A DNA stretch of 64,000 nt, from the NCBI RefSeq assembly GCF_000375425.1, contig NZ_AQXG01000008.1, positions 1-64,000 on the forward strand. Direction: 5' to 3'. Shown here piece after piece: positions 25,883-35,574 of the stretch (position 1 is the first letter of the stretch; each line of letters begins with the position of its first letter). The position numbers and the translations under genes were made by a program. This DNA comes from Gracilimonas tropica DSM 19535. Its GTDB lineage: Bacteria; Bacteroidota; Rhodothermia; Balneolales; Balneolaceae. Under the pieces are notes generated by a model. It ran no database searches and was not told the DNA's origin. It worked only from the letters and a program-made list of their open reading frames with translations.

Positions 25883-27418
25883 ATGAAACGTAAAGAATTC
25901 CTTAGACTTGCAAGTATCGGAACCGGAATAGCAACACTTTCACCGGCCCTGCTGGCCTGTAGCCCGGAGGGGAAAAACAGCATCATCTTTCCGGAGGATG
26001 CCTTTAGCCGTCCACTGGCATTTCCGGAAGAGATTCGTGCCACCGATTTTGAGCTGGCTGCTGAAACCGCCCGGAGAACACTGGCCGGAGATACCGCCTC
26101 GGATGTCTATACCCTGAACGGCTCGCTGCCCAGCCCTACCATCCGTGTGAAGAGGGGTGAAAGCCTGGCTATCGACTATCAGAACCGCATCGACCAGGAA
26201 AGTATCATTCACTGGCACGGGCTGATCGTCCCGCCCGAGATGGACGGCCACCCCAAAGACGCCGTGCAACCCGGACAAACCTACAACTACCGGTTCGATG
26301 CGGATCAGCGGGCAGGCACCTACTGGTACCATCCGCATCCCGACAAGCTGACCGGACCGCAGGTTTACCGGGGACTGGGCGGTTTTTTCATCATTGAAGA
26401 CGAAGAAGAGCAGTCGTTCAATTTACCGTCCGGTGATTACGAACTACCTTTAATCGTTCAGGATAAACGCATCAGCGACCGGGGCCGCATAACCTATAAC
26501 CTGAACAGGATGGACCGGATGATGGGCTTCTTTGGTAATTCCCTGCTAGTGAACGGCATACAGGCACCCTACCACGAAGTAAGCAATCGCTTTTACCGGC
26601 TCCGCCTGCTGAACGGCTCCAACGCCCGCATTCTGGATTTTTCCTTCAGCGACAACAGCTCATTTTATGTGATCGGCAGCGACGGAGGACTTCTCGGCCG
26701 CCCGTATGAAATATCGTCTATCACCTTGGCGCCGGGCGAACGGGCCGACCTGCTGGTGGACTTCAGCGGCTATAACGTGGGAGAGAAGGTTCAGATGACC
26801 GCCGAACCCCGAAACGGTATGGGCGGGATGATGAACGGAGACGGCGGTGGCATGATGGACGGGAGAGGGATGATGAGAGGCTCCGAAAACAGGAGGGGGA
26901 TGCGTGGAATGATGGGCAGAGACAGACGTAATTCTGAAAATGGCGGAGCCTTCCTCGAATTTCGTATCACCAAAGAGGAAGATGATTCCTTTCGTTTGCC
27001 GCAAATACTTACAGAGCTATCATTTCCCAACGAAGATGACGCCGGCCGTACCCGCCGCATCGAACTGACTATGAAGATGATGCAGGGGGCGGCTATCGAT
27101 GGTAAGTTTTTCGAGATGCTGCGGGTGGATCAAAAAGTTCAGCAAGGCGCACTGGAGGTCTGGGAGTTCAACAACCGCACGATGATGGCGATGCCGCATC
27201 CCATGCACCTGCATGCCACCCAGTTTAAGGTACTGGAGCGCAGCGGCGGCAGCCTGGCCCCGCACGAGCGCGGCTGGAAAGATACCGTCCGCGTGGATGC
27301 CGGAGAAACCGTGCGGGTGCTTACCAAATTTGATGCTGAAAAAGGGCTCTACGTTTTTCACTGCCACAATCTGGAGCATGAAGACAACGGAATGATGGCC
27401 AATTTTGAGATTATATAA
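25883..27418 (+). CDS. Multicopper oxidase (CueO/CopA-like) with Met-rich insert
   Basis: This 511-residue periplasmic oxidase begins KRKEFLRLAS, a Tat-like signal without the classical RR, ending in a lipobox-like LLAC (Cys26). The copper motifs are complete: HWHG (110-113), WYHPH (148-152), HPMHLH near 438, and HCHNLEHEDNGM (493-504) with the type-1 Cys. A Met/Gly-rich stretch (about 312-346, MMNGDGGGMMDG-type) corresponds to the Cu(I)-binding insert of CueO. It would oxidise Cu(I) to the less toxic Cu(II). It follows dsbD by 53 bp. Confidence 0.94.
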   Translation: MKRKEFLRLASIGTGIATLSPALLACSPEGKNSIIFPEDAFSRPLAFPEEIRATDFELAAETARRTLAGDTASDVYTLNGSLPSPTIRVKRGESLAIDYQNRIDQESIIHWHGLIVPPEMDGHPKDAVQPGQTYNYRFDADQRAGTYWYHPHPDKLTGPQVYRGLGGFFIIEDEEEQSFNLPSGDYELPLIVQDKRISDRGRITYNLNRMDRMMGFFGNSLLVNGIQAPYHEVSNRFYRLRLLNGSNARILDFSFSDNSSFYVIGSDGGLLGRPYEISSITLAPGERADLLVDFSGYNVGEKVQMTAEPRNGMGGMMNGDGGGMMDGRGMMRGSENRRGMRGMMGRDRRNSENGGAFLEFRITKEEDDSFRLPQILTELSFPNEDDAGRTRRIELTMKMMQGAAIDGKFFEMLRVDQKVQQGALEVWEFNNRTMMAMPHPMHLHATQFKVLERSGGSLAPHERGWKDTVRVDAGETVRVLTKFDAEKGLYVFHCHNLEHEDNGMMANFEII

Positions 27419-27422
27419 AGCC

Positions 27423-28664
27423 ATGCTCGTTTTAACTGTTGATCAATGTTTCATATACAAATACAAAAAGTTCTGCATCCTGCTGGCGGTATTTTTTGGG
27501 GGTTTAACCGTCCCGCTTTGGGCACAGCAGGCACAACTTTCTGATAAGACACAGGTAAGCCTTATCACCGCCTCGCCGGGCAATGAACTCTATACAATTT
27601 TCGGCCATACAGCGCTTCGGATTTCCGACCCGGTCAACAACATTAACCGCACCTACAACTACGGCACCTTCGATTTTGATACAGACGGATTCTACTGGAA
27701 GTTTGCCCTTGGCAACCTGCAATATTTCCTTTCGGTAAACCAGTTTGAAAATGCAAAAGAGGGTTATCTGAAGGCCGGTCGCGCCATCACCGAACAGAAG
27801 CTCAACCTGAGCCCGCAGCAAACCCAACAGCTGTTCCGCTATTTAGAAAACAATGCAAAACCCGAAAACCGGTACTATTCTTATGAGTTCTTTTATGACA
27901 ACTGCACCACGCGGGTCTATGATGCCCTCAACACAGTCATCGGTGATTCGCTCCGGTTTCAAAAACCACTAAATCCAGCAAAGAATAGTTTTCGGCAGTT
28001 TATTAATCCCTACCTGAAATCCGTTTCCTGGGTAAAATTTGGGATTAACTTGCTGTTGGGTACTCCCGCCGACCGCAACCCACCCGAGTCGGAAACGCTG
28101 TTCTTACCCGACCTGTTAAAAGAGGGATTTTCACACGCCCGGATTCAGCAAGCTGATACAAGTCTTGCCTTGGTTTCAGAGCAGAGATTTTATGCCCCTC
28201 AGAAACGGTCTGTCATTAGTCCTGCGAGTGTAAGCCCCACTTTAAGCTTTTGGTTTTTGCTGATTACAAGCCTGCTTGCCGGGTTTTTCTATAGAACTAA
28301 TCACACATTCTGGTTTTGGTTCGACCGTCTGTTATTCGGGATAATTGGGTTGATTGGAGTGTTGATCATTTTTTTGTGGTTTTTTTCTTCGTATCCCTCA
28401 ACCAAATGGAATTGGAATATAGTGTGGTCTGCCCCGGCTTTGTCGGCCTTTATATTTTCTTTTATGGGCAGAAAACGACTTTCAGAAAATTATAAAGTGT
28501 TTTTGGTACTATATGCAGCTATTCTTCTGCTCTTTCTCCTAAGCTGGTCATTTATTCCTCAACAGATCCCCTCTGCAATTTTGCCTCTTCTTTTTTTGTT
28601 GGGATTTCGGAGTATTAAAAAGCAATCCGAATCAGTAAATCAGGAAATGGTCAATGTGTTATAG
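27423..28664 (+). CDS. DUF4105/Lnb-type lipoprotein N-acyltransferase homologue
   Basis: The 413-residue protein has a signal or TM segment ending LWAQ, a periplasmic domain with FGHTALRI (His62) and YDNCTTR (Cys161), the pair expected for the catalytic centre, and a C-terminal block of about five TM helices (about 265-405). This is the layout of the DUF4105 proteins of Bacteroidota, which include the lipoprotein N-acyltransferase Lnb. In the island it would complete lipoprotein maturation together with lspA. The start ATG 27423 lies 4 bp after the oxidase stop, so translation is coupled. Confidence 0.82.
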   Translation: MLVLTVDQCFIYKYKKFCILLAVFFGGLTVPLWAQQAQLSDKTQVSLITASPGNELYTIFGHTALRISDPVNNINRTYNYGTFDFDTDGFYWKFALGNLQYFLSVNQFENAKEGYLKAGRAITEQKLNLSPQQTQQLFRYLENNAKPENRYYSYEFFYDNCTTRVYDALNTVIGDSLRFQKPLNPAKNSFRQFINPYLKSVSWVKFGINLLLGTPADRNPPESETLFLPDLLKEGFSHARIQQADTSLALVSEQRFYAPQKRSVISPASVSPTLSFWFLLITSLLAGFFYRTNHTFWFWFDRLLFGIIGLIGVLIIFLWFFSSYPSTKWNWNIVWSAPALSAFIFSFMGRKRLSENYKVFLVLYAAILLLFLLSWSFIPQQIPSAILPLLFLLGFRSIKKQSESVNQEMVNVL

Positions 28665-28862
28665 CTTGCCAATCTTTCACTTATTTAGAATTTTGGAAAC
28701 GAAAGATAACTGCCCCGAACCCATATATTTATGTCAAAATTACCAAATATGAGTTTCAAAGATTTTAGTGGTAATTTAGAATTGAATTGGGAAAATTTAT
28801 ACAGGCGACCGGCCCTATGTATGAATATTACTTGTACACATTAATCAACGAATATTATTTCA
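28665..28862. other. Intergenic stretch before the Fur-family gene, with a possible short frame
   Basis: No complete gene is seen in this AT-rich stretch. A 21-codon frame from ATG 28817 to 28882 (tail NEDDYS) overlaps the regulator start; it could be a remnant or leader peptide and is not called as a gene. Confidence 0.3.
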
Positions 28863-29282
28863 ATGAAGATGACTATTCATGAAAAAAGATTGCAGAGCAG
28901 AGATATACAACCGACCGCTATGCGCATGCGGATTCTTCTTTTCATGGCTGAAACTAAGTCGGTAATAAGCCTATCAGATCTTGAAGAAAAGTTTACCCAT
29001 GCAGATCGGACAACGCTTTATCGTACCTTAAAAACATTCTTAGAACATGGTTTGGTGCATCAAATAAACGATGCAAGTGGGATAACTAAATATGCCCTTT
29101 GTTCTGAAAACTGTACCTGTTCGTACCCGGATGATGTGCACGTTCATTTTTATTGTTTATCCTGTGAACAAACATTTTGTTTTCCACATCTTGGCATTCC
29201 TAACTACGATCTGCCCGAAAATTTTACTCCATCCAACGGCAATTTTGTGATAACCGGGAGTTGTCCTTCCTGTTCTTCCTGA
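28863..29282 (+). CDS. Fur-family metalloregulator
   Basis: A 139-residue Fur/Zur/PerR-type protein: winged helix with FTHADRTTLYRTLKTFLEHGLV, then a dimerisation domain with DDVHVHFYCLSCEQTFC and C-terminal CPSC, the usual structural Zn(Cys)4 site. The NCTCSYPD segment adds further Cys. The downstream genes encode a Czc-type pump, so Zn-sensing or a related divalent-metal role is likely (inference). It lies 77 bp before the small exported protein. Confidence 0.9.
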   Translation: MKMTIHEKRLQSRDIQPTAMRMRILLFMAETKSVISLSDLEEKFTHADRTTLYRTLKTFLEHGLVHQINDASGITKYALCSENCTCSYPDDVHVHFYCLSCEQTFCFPHLGIPNYDLPENFTPSNGNFVITGSCPSCSS

Positions 29283-29359
29283 TCTTTGCAATTGAGTTGC
29301 ATTACAAATAATCCTTATTATCTGCATTCTACTTAATCACAATATTTCCCCTTAAAGAA

Positions 29360-29791
29360 TTGTATTTTTTCAGAGCATACATACGTAATCTGAATGTTGC
29401 GACAATCGCATCTTTTCTTTTTTCATGGGCAGGGTTTTTCTTTTTTCTACCCTTAAGTGTTTCTGTATTAGCAAGTACTCATGATGTTTCCTCTACCTAC
29501 AACTTAGATAAAGGCTGTTTTGAAATTGTATTACAACATTCAGAAGAGACTAATTCTGAGTACAAAACAGTTGAAAAAAAGCACCATCAATTTCAAAATC
29601 AGTGCTGCTATGATGATGCACTGTTAAGAAATGAGTGCCCGGACTGTAAGTTTATGTTTCCAATCATTCCTTATTTGTTTGGGAACTATGGTGACCCTGT
29701 TGTTCAAATTACGTTACCTGTATATCTAAAAGACAACTTATCCCCTCCAATAACTCTTAAAGTTATTAAAGTCACACAACTTCTGATTTAA
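29360..29791 (+). CDS. Small exported YC-CC-PP-like protein heading the Czc-type operon
   Basis: The 143-residue product has an N-terminal hydrophobic segment (about 14-38), then KGCFE, a His-containing stretch, NQCCYDDALL, CPDC, and a C-terminal strand with SPP ending VTQLLI. CC and PP fit the HYC_CC_PP family best of the three copies in the window. A TTG start is used because no ATG is available upstream of the signal. It stands 150 bp before the RND fusion gene. Likely a periplasmic metal-binding accessory (inference). Confidence 0.6.
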   Translation: MYFFRAYIRNLNVATIASFLFSWAGFFFFLPLSVSVLASTHDVSSTYNLDKGCFEIVLQHSEETNSEYKTVEKKHHQFQNQCCYDDALLRNECPDCKFMFPIIPYLFGNYGDPVVQITLPVYLKDNLSPPITLKVIKVTQLLI

Positions 29792-29941
29792 TACCTGCCT
29801 TTCTCTATTTAGCAGAAACAAATTCTGCCCCATCCATTTTTTTCAACGAGCTGTTTAACCTCTGGTCATTCTGTGGTTTCAGCCAAAGTATTTGAAAAAG
29901 ATCGGCATCAAAGACTAATCTATATTCACTCAGCTGTAAAC

Positions 29942-32900
29942 ATGATCAACAAAATTATTGCCTTTTCGATTAAGAACAAGTTTATCATCGGCTTGTTTAT
30001 CCTGTCTCTAATAGGAGTAGGATTATATTCTATGATGACCATTAATCTAGGTTCGGTTCCTGATATTACAAATAATCAGGTACAGGTGATTACGGTATCG
30101 GAAAATCTATCTACCGAAGACATTGAACAATTTGTAACCTATCCCGTGGAGCTTGCCATGGGTAACCTGCCAGGAGTAACTGAAATCCGTTCGGTATCCC
30201 GATTCGGGTTATCCGTGGTTACCATCGTTTTCGAAGATGATATGGGTACCTATTTACCCCGGCAACTGGTACAGGAAAAACTCAGTGAACTGGGCGAAAC
30301 GATCCCCGAGAATTTTGGAAGTCCATCCATGGGGCCCATTTCAAGTGGATTAGGCCAAATTTACGAGTACTCCATTCAGGTGGACCCTGCATATGAAGAT
30401 CAATATACGCCTGATGAATTGCGCACAATACAAGATTGGATTATTAAGCGCCAAATGGTGCTCCTGGAAGGGGTTATAGAGGTCAACTCCTTCGGTGGAG
30501 GCATCAAACAATATGAAGTAGCCATAAGTCCTGATAAACTAAATGCAATGGGAGTTAGTATTTCAGAAGTATATGAGGCAATGTCCAGGAATAATGTAAA
30601 TACCGGCGGGGCCTATATCGAGAAAAACAAGATGGCTAATTTTATTCGTGGCGAAGGATTGATACGCAGCCTTGAAGATATAGAAAACATTGTAGTCAAG
30701 AACGAAAACGGACTACCCATCCTAATCAGAGATGTAGCAGAAGAGGTTACCTTTGGAACTCAAATTCGTTATGGAGCTTTTACTCAGGATGGTGAGGAAG
30801 CAGTAGGTGGCATTATTATGATGCTGAAAGGCTCAAACCCGAATGCAACCATTCAAAACGTTCAGGATAGAATTGCTGAAATTCAAAAGTCACTGCCTGA
30901 AGGTTTAAAGATTGAGCCTTTCCTTGATCGAAGTGCTCTTATTGAACGAACCACCAGTACAGTTACCACAAACCTGGTGGAAGGTGCATTGATTGTAGTT
31001 TTCGTTTTGGTAATACTCTTAGGAAGTTTACGCGGAGGGTTAATAACCGCCTCACTTATTCCGCTTTCCCTTCTTTTTGCTTTTATAATGATGAAGGCCA
31101 CCGGGGTGTGGGCCAATCTAATGAGCCTTGGAGCCATCGACTTCGGTATTATTGTTGATGGAGCCGTAATTATAGTGGAAGGCACGGTTCATGAAATTGA
31201 AAAAAGGGTGAAATCCGGAAAACGTGCTTTTAGTAAAACACAGATGAATGAAATTGCCTACAAGGCAAGCAGCACCATGATGAATGCTGCCTTCTTTGGA
31301 CAGTTGATCATCCTTATTGTATTTGCCCCTATCCTGTTTCTGGAAGGAGTAGAAGGTAAGATGTTCCGTCCTATGGCATTCACCTTTGGGTTTGCTGTAT
31401 TAGGTGCTATTATTTTATGTCTTACCTATGTACCAATGGTCTCGGCACTGTTTATGAAACCCTCACAAAATAGAAAGGGATGGTTTGCCCGGTTCGAGCG
31501 AGGCCTCGATCGGATCAGCAACAAACTTATATCCTTTATTCAGAAGGGCTACGATCCGGTTATCCAATGGTCGTTAAAGCGAAAACCTGTTGTGATTGTA
31601 GCTGCCATACTGCTTTTTGGCGGTGCGATGTTCACCTTTTCGAGAATGGGAGGTGAATTTATTCCACAACTGGATGAGGGAGATATTGCCATGCAAGCCC
31701 TATTCCGTCCGGGCAGTGGATTATCAGAGGCGATCGATCAATCCAAGAAAATTGAGACGACACTGCTGGAAGAATTTCCAGAGATAGAAACAGTAACAGC
31801 TCGAATTGGGGTAGCTGATATTCCCACTGATCCTATGCCCATGGACATTGCCGACATGTACATCATTCTGGACAAGAATAAAGAAAACTGGATCTCTGCC
31901 GAATCTAAAGAGGAGCTGATAGAAAAAATAAAGAGTAAACTCGATCAGACCATGATAGGTGTGAATTTCGTTTTTACCCAGCCGGTAGAGCTTAGGTTTA
32001 ACGAACTTTTGGAAGGTGTACGAGAAGATATCGCCGTAAAGCTATACGGAGACGACATAGATGTATTGGCGGAGAAAGTTCAGGAAATGGCTCAAATTAT
32101 TCAAACTATTCCAGGGGTGGGTGATGTGAGTCCCGAACGTACGGCTGGACTACCTCAAATGACCGTTAGGTATGACCGGCAAAAAGTGGCTCAATATGGA
32201 CTGGATATCACGAAGCTCAATCAATACGTAAGTTCAGCTTTTGCCGGAGGTGTTGCTGGAGTTGTATTCGAAGGCGAAAGACGATTTGATCTTGTGATCC
32301 GCTTTGATGAAGCTCATCGTACTGGCATTGAGGATATTCGCAATCTGTATGTAGATCTGGAAAACGGTGCACAGGTGCCGGTTAAAGAAGTGGCGGATAT
32401 CAGTTATCAGCCGGGGCCTATGCAGATCTCGCGAGATAACACCTTTCGCAGGAGCTATGTTGGTGTGAATACACGCGGGCGGGATGTGGAATCGGTGGTT
32501 TTGGATATTCAAGAAAAACTGGAGGCCGAATTGAATCTGCCGCCGGGTTATTACATTACTTATGGGGGTGAATTTGAGAATCTGCAACGGGCCAAGAACC
32601 GATTGGCTATTGTAGTGCCTATAGCCCTGTTTCTTATCTTTGTGCTACTGTACTTCGCACTAAAATCGTTCTCACAGTCGGTAATGATCTATCTGGCTAT
32701 TCCCCTGGCTTCTATTGGAGGTGTCTTCTTCCTGGCTTTACGTGGAATGGACTTCAGTATTTCTGCCGGAGTTGGTTTCATTGTATTGTTCGGAGTGGCT
32801 GTGCTAAACGGCCTTGTGCTCGTCAGCCGGTTTAATTCATTAAAAATCGAAGGTGTTATGGATTTACAAGAACGAATTTTGACAGGTACCAAAGAGCGAC

Positions 32901-34342
32901 TTCGCCCCATTTTATTGACCGCTACGGCGGCTATTATGGGTTTTCTTCCGATGGCGTTTTCAACAACAGCCGGTGCTGAAGTACAGCGGCCGCTGGCCAC
33001 TGTTGTAATCGGCGGGTTGATTAGCGCCACGCTGCTTACGTTGGTCGTGCTGCCCATCCTTTATGCGTACATAGAAAAGCGTAAAATGAGAAAACACAAG
33101 CCGGGTAGTACTTCTATGGCCTCCGTTGTGTTGCTGATTATTGGTGGAAGCCTGCTGCTTTCTCCCGATTCTGTACAGGCTCAGGAACAGGTGCTGAATG
33201 ATACCCTCCCGCAAATTGCTCTGGATCAGGCCGTTCAAAAAGCGATAGCAAATTATCCTTCTCTTGAGGCAGCCAGGCTTGGAATTGACAACAGGAAGGC
33301 TCTTCAAAAAACAGCCTGGGACTTTGGCGATACGAACCTCTTTACCGGAGGTGAAGAGTTCGGCAACGGTTCGGACGGTGTTACTACAAAATTTGGCATT
33401 CAGCAGCAGTTTGATCTGTTCGGTGTTTTACCAAGGCTAAATCATCGGAATGAACAAACAGAACTTGCCAGGCTGAACTATGAATTGTCTGAGTTAGAGC
33501 TCAGGCTCCGGGTAAAGCAGGACTGGTCAACGGTTTTCATCGCTAAACAACAATATGAGATCTATAATCGCCTGAACCAGCAATTCAGGGATATTGCTAG
33601 GGCTGCGGAAATAAAATTTGAAACGGAGGAAATTTCCCGGCTGGGATATCTTAATATCATGAATCAGGCCAACCAAATTACCATACAAACAGAACAAGCC
33701 TTCCGCGATTATGGGGCTGCTGTTCGAGCTTTTAACAAATGGTTTGAGGGGGACTCGTTATACACGGTTCAAAGTGTTTCAGCCGAACAGCTTGTTCAAC
33801 CTTTACAGGTAGATTCTACATTCGACCATCCGCTGATTGCTTTATATCAACAAAAAATTGACGTGGCGGAAGCATCGATTAAAGAACAAAGAAGTCAGTT
33901 TTTACCAAGTTTTCAAGCCAGTTATGGCTGGCAGGAAATAGCTGGGCAAGGTGGCTTTAATTCCTATGAGATCGGGATCAGACTTCCGGTATTCTTCTGG
34001 TCTAAGGCCGGGAAAACTCAATCCGCCCGGATTGAACGAAATATTGCCCGTCAAAACCTAGACCAGGCTCAGAGAGAATTCAACAGTACCTATAACAGTA
34101 TCCGGGAAAATTATCAGAAATGGTTGCGCTCGTGGGAATATTATCGACAGGAAGCACTCCCTCTTGCCAAAGAACAACAGCAAGGTGCCATCACCTCTTA
34201 TGAAGAAGGAGCCATAGACTATGTGGCTTTCTTTCAAAGCATCAGAGATGCCATTCGCATTGAAATCGACTCATGGAATGCATTTGGCAATTATCTGAAT
34301 AGCCATTTCCAATTAGAATACTACCTCAACAAAACTCAATAA
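29942..34342 (+). CDS. CzcA-type RND transporter fused to a TolC-type outer-membrane factor
   Basis: This 1466-residue polypeptide contains a complete RND pump (1-1040) followed by an OEP/TolC-like part (about 1085-1466). TM4 carries GAIDFGIIVDGAVIIVEG with Asp400, Asp406 and Glu413, the DFGxxxDG pattern of Czc pumps for Zn/Co/Cd. The junction (about 1059-1083, MASVVLLIIGG...VQAQ) looks like a second signal peptide, so cleavage could release the outer-membrane half. Such fusions are known among Bacteroidota. The start ATG 29942 is chosen over a GTG at 29873 because pump homology begins there. Confidence 0.92.
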   Translation: MINKIIAFSIKNKFIIGLFILSLIGVGLYSMMTINLGSVPDITNNQVQVITVSENLSTEDIEQFVTYPVELAMGNLPGVTEIRSVSRFGLSVVTIVFEDDMGTYLPRQLVQEKLSELGETIPENFGSPSMGPISSGLGQIYEYSIQVDPAYEDQYTPDELRTIQDWIIKRQMVLLEGVIEVNSFGGGIKQYEVAISPDKLNAMGVSISEVYEAMSRNNVNTGGAYIEKNKMANFIRGEGLIRSLEDIENIVVKNENGLPILIRDVAEEVTFGTQIRYGAFTQDGEEAVGGIIMMLKGSNPNATIQNVQDRIAEIQKSLPEGLKIEPFLDRSALIERTTSTVTTNLVEGALIVVFVLVILLGSLRGGLITASLIPLSLLFAFIMMKATGVWANLMSLGAIDFGIIVDGAVIIVEGTVHEIEKRVKSGKRAFSKTQMNEIAYKASSTMMNAAFFGQLIILIVFAPILFLEGVEGKMFRPMAFTFGFAVLGAIILCLTYVPMVSALFMKPSQNRKGWFARFERGLDRISNKLISFIQKGYDPVIQWSLKRKPVVIVAAILLFGGAMFTFSRMGGEFIPQLDEGDIAMQALFRPGSGLSEAIDQSKKIETTLLEEFPEIETVTARIGVADIPTDPMPMDIADMYIILDKNKENWISAESKEELIEKIKSKLDQTMIGVNFVFTQPVELRFNELLEGVREDIAVKLYGDDIDVLAEKVQEMAQIIQTIPGVGDVSPERTAGLPQMTVRYDRQKVAQYGLDITKLNQYVSSAFAGGVAGVVFEGERRFDLVIRFDEAHRTGIEDIRNLYVDLENGAQVPVKEVADISYQPGPMQISRDNTFRRSYVGVNTRGRDVESVVLDIQEKLEAELNLPPGYYITYGGEFENLQRAKNRLAIVVPIALFLIFVLLYFALKSFSQSVMIYLAIPLASIGGVFFLALRGMDFSISAGVGFIVLFGVAVLNGLVLVSRFNSLKIEGVMDLQERILTGTKERLRPILLTATAAIMGFLPMAFSTTAGAEVQRPLATVVIGGLISATLLTLVVLPILYAYIEKRKMRKHKPGSTSMASVVLLIIGGSLLLSPDSVQAQEQVLNDTLPQIALDQAVQKAIANYPSLEAARLGIDNRKALQKTAWDFGDTNLFTGGEEFGNGSDGVTTKFGIQQQFDLFGVLPRLNHRNEQTELARLNYELSELELRLRVKQDWSTVFIAKQQYEIYNRLNQQFRDIARAAEIKFETEEISRLGYLNIMNQANQITIQTEQAFRDYGAAVRAFNKWFEGDSLYTVQSVSAEQLVQPLQVDSTFDHPLIALYQQKIDVAEASIKEQRSQFLPSFQASYGWQEIAGQGGFNSYEIGIRLPVFFWSKAGKTQSARIERNIARQNLDQAQREFNSTYNSIRENYQKWLRSWEYYRQEALPLAKEQQQGAITSYEEGAIDYVAFFQSIRDAIRIEIDSWNAFGNYLNSHFQLEYYLNKTQ

Positions 34343-34364
34343 CAGATTTTAAATCAACAAAAAA

Positions 34365-35564
34365 ATGAATAAATCTAATTTATATATAATTTTATTGGCT
34401 GTCCTTGCATCTGTTTTTACAGCCTGCGGCGAGATCAATAGCGATGAAAAAGAACAAGAAGCAACAGAACTTGCCGGTGTGGCTGAGGCAGAAGAAAACA
34501 TGGTTCATCTGTCGGAACTGAAGTTCAACAGCCTTGGAATGAAACTGGATACTTTGTCCCTGCGCTTTCTCTCAGAGAGCGTAGAAGCAAATGGTCAGCT
34601 GGAAGTTCCCCCGCAGCATGAGGCAAGCGTAACTGCGGTTTTGGGAGGTAATATTGGTTCCATAGAAGTTATTGAGGGAGATCAGGTGTCAAAAAATCAG
34701 ACTATTGCCTTCCTTTCCCATCCTAATTTAACCAAAGTCCAAACTGAATACGTACGGTTGTATCAGCGCATGTTGTATTTAGATCATGAATTTAAGCGAC
34801 AAGCAAGGTTATATGATGAAAAGGTAGGCTCCGGCCAAACTTACCAACAAACTAAAGCCGAATACGAATCAGTTAAGGCGGAGGTCAAAGGTTATGAGGC
34901 TCAACTGAATCAGCTTAACCTGGACGTTGAACAAATACAAGACGGAGATATTTATTCATCGGTGCCGGTAGTAAGCCCTATTGATGGTTACATTGAAAAG
35001 GTTCTGGTTCAAATCGGTCAGTATGTAGATCCCCAAACAACCATGTTCGAAATTGTGGATAACGAACATGTTCATGCCGATTTGATGGTCTTTGAAAAAG
35101 ATGTGCACAAAGTTAAAAGGGGCCAATCCATCTCTTTTACTGTACAGTCAGTACCGGATCAAATACTTACAGCTACCATTTACTCTGTAGGCAAACAATT
35201 CGAACAAAATCCTAGGGCAGTGCATGTGCACGCCGAAATTGATCAGAAGGCAAGTTTCCTGATTCCCGGGATGTATATCAACGGCACGATTCACACTTCA
35301 GAGACTAAAGCCTTTGCTTTGCCTGAGAATGCCATTGTTGAGGACGAGGGTAAAACCTACCTATTCACCGCAGAACAACAAGAGGAAAACGGAAATACCG
35401 AATGGTCTTTCACTCCGGTAGAAATTATGACCGGCATTGAGGAAGATGGTTGGGTTGAAGTGAAGTTGTTAGAACCATTGCCGGATGGAGCACGAGTAGC
35501 TTGGAACAATGCCTATTACCTGATCTCTGAAATGAAGAAAAGCCAGACTTCCGACGATGATTAA
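34365..35564 (+). CDS. CusB/CzcB-like periplasmic adaptor lipoprotein
   Basis: A 399-residue membrane-fusion protein with lipobox FTAC, a short acidic linker, split lipoyl domain (GGNIGSIEVIEGDQVSKNQTIAFL and SPIDGYIEKVLVQIGQYVDPQ), a helical hairpin between them (about 125-185), and beta-barrel and membrane-proximal domains ending in an acidic tail. It lies 22 bp after the RND-TolC gene and completes that tripartite pump. A HVHADL pair and the GMYINGTIH strand are typical of the metal class. Confidence 0.92.
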   Translation: MNKSNLYIILLAVLASVFTACGEINSDEKEQEATELAGVAEAEENMVHLSELKFNSLGMKLDTLSLRFLSESVEANGQLEVPPQHEASVTAVLGGNIGSIEVIEGDQVSKNQTIAFLSHPNLTKVQTEYVRLYQRMLYLDHEFKRQARLYDEKVGSGQTYQQTKAEYESVKAEVKGYEAQLNQLNLDVEQIQDGDIYSSVPVVSPIDGYIEKVLVQIGQYVDPQTTMFEIVDNEHVHADLMVFEKDVHKVKRGQSISFTVQSVPDQILTATIYSVGKQFEQNPRAVHVHAEIDQKASFLIPGMYINGTIHTSETKAFALPENAIVEDEGKTYLFTAEQQEENGNTEWSFTPVEIMTGIEEDGWVEVKLLEPLPDGARVAWNNAYYLISEMKKSQTSDDD

Positions 35565-35574
35565 CAAAAACTTT

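Noticed and set aside
28817-28882. 21-codon frame overlapping the Fur-family start
   Set aside because: Looks protein-like but short, with no ribosome-binding evidence; noted as a possible leader or relic only.
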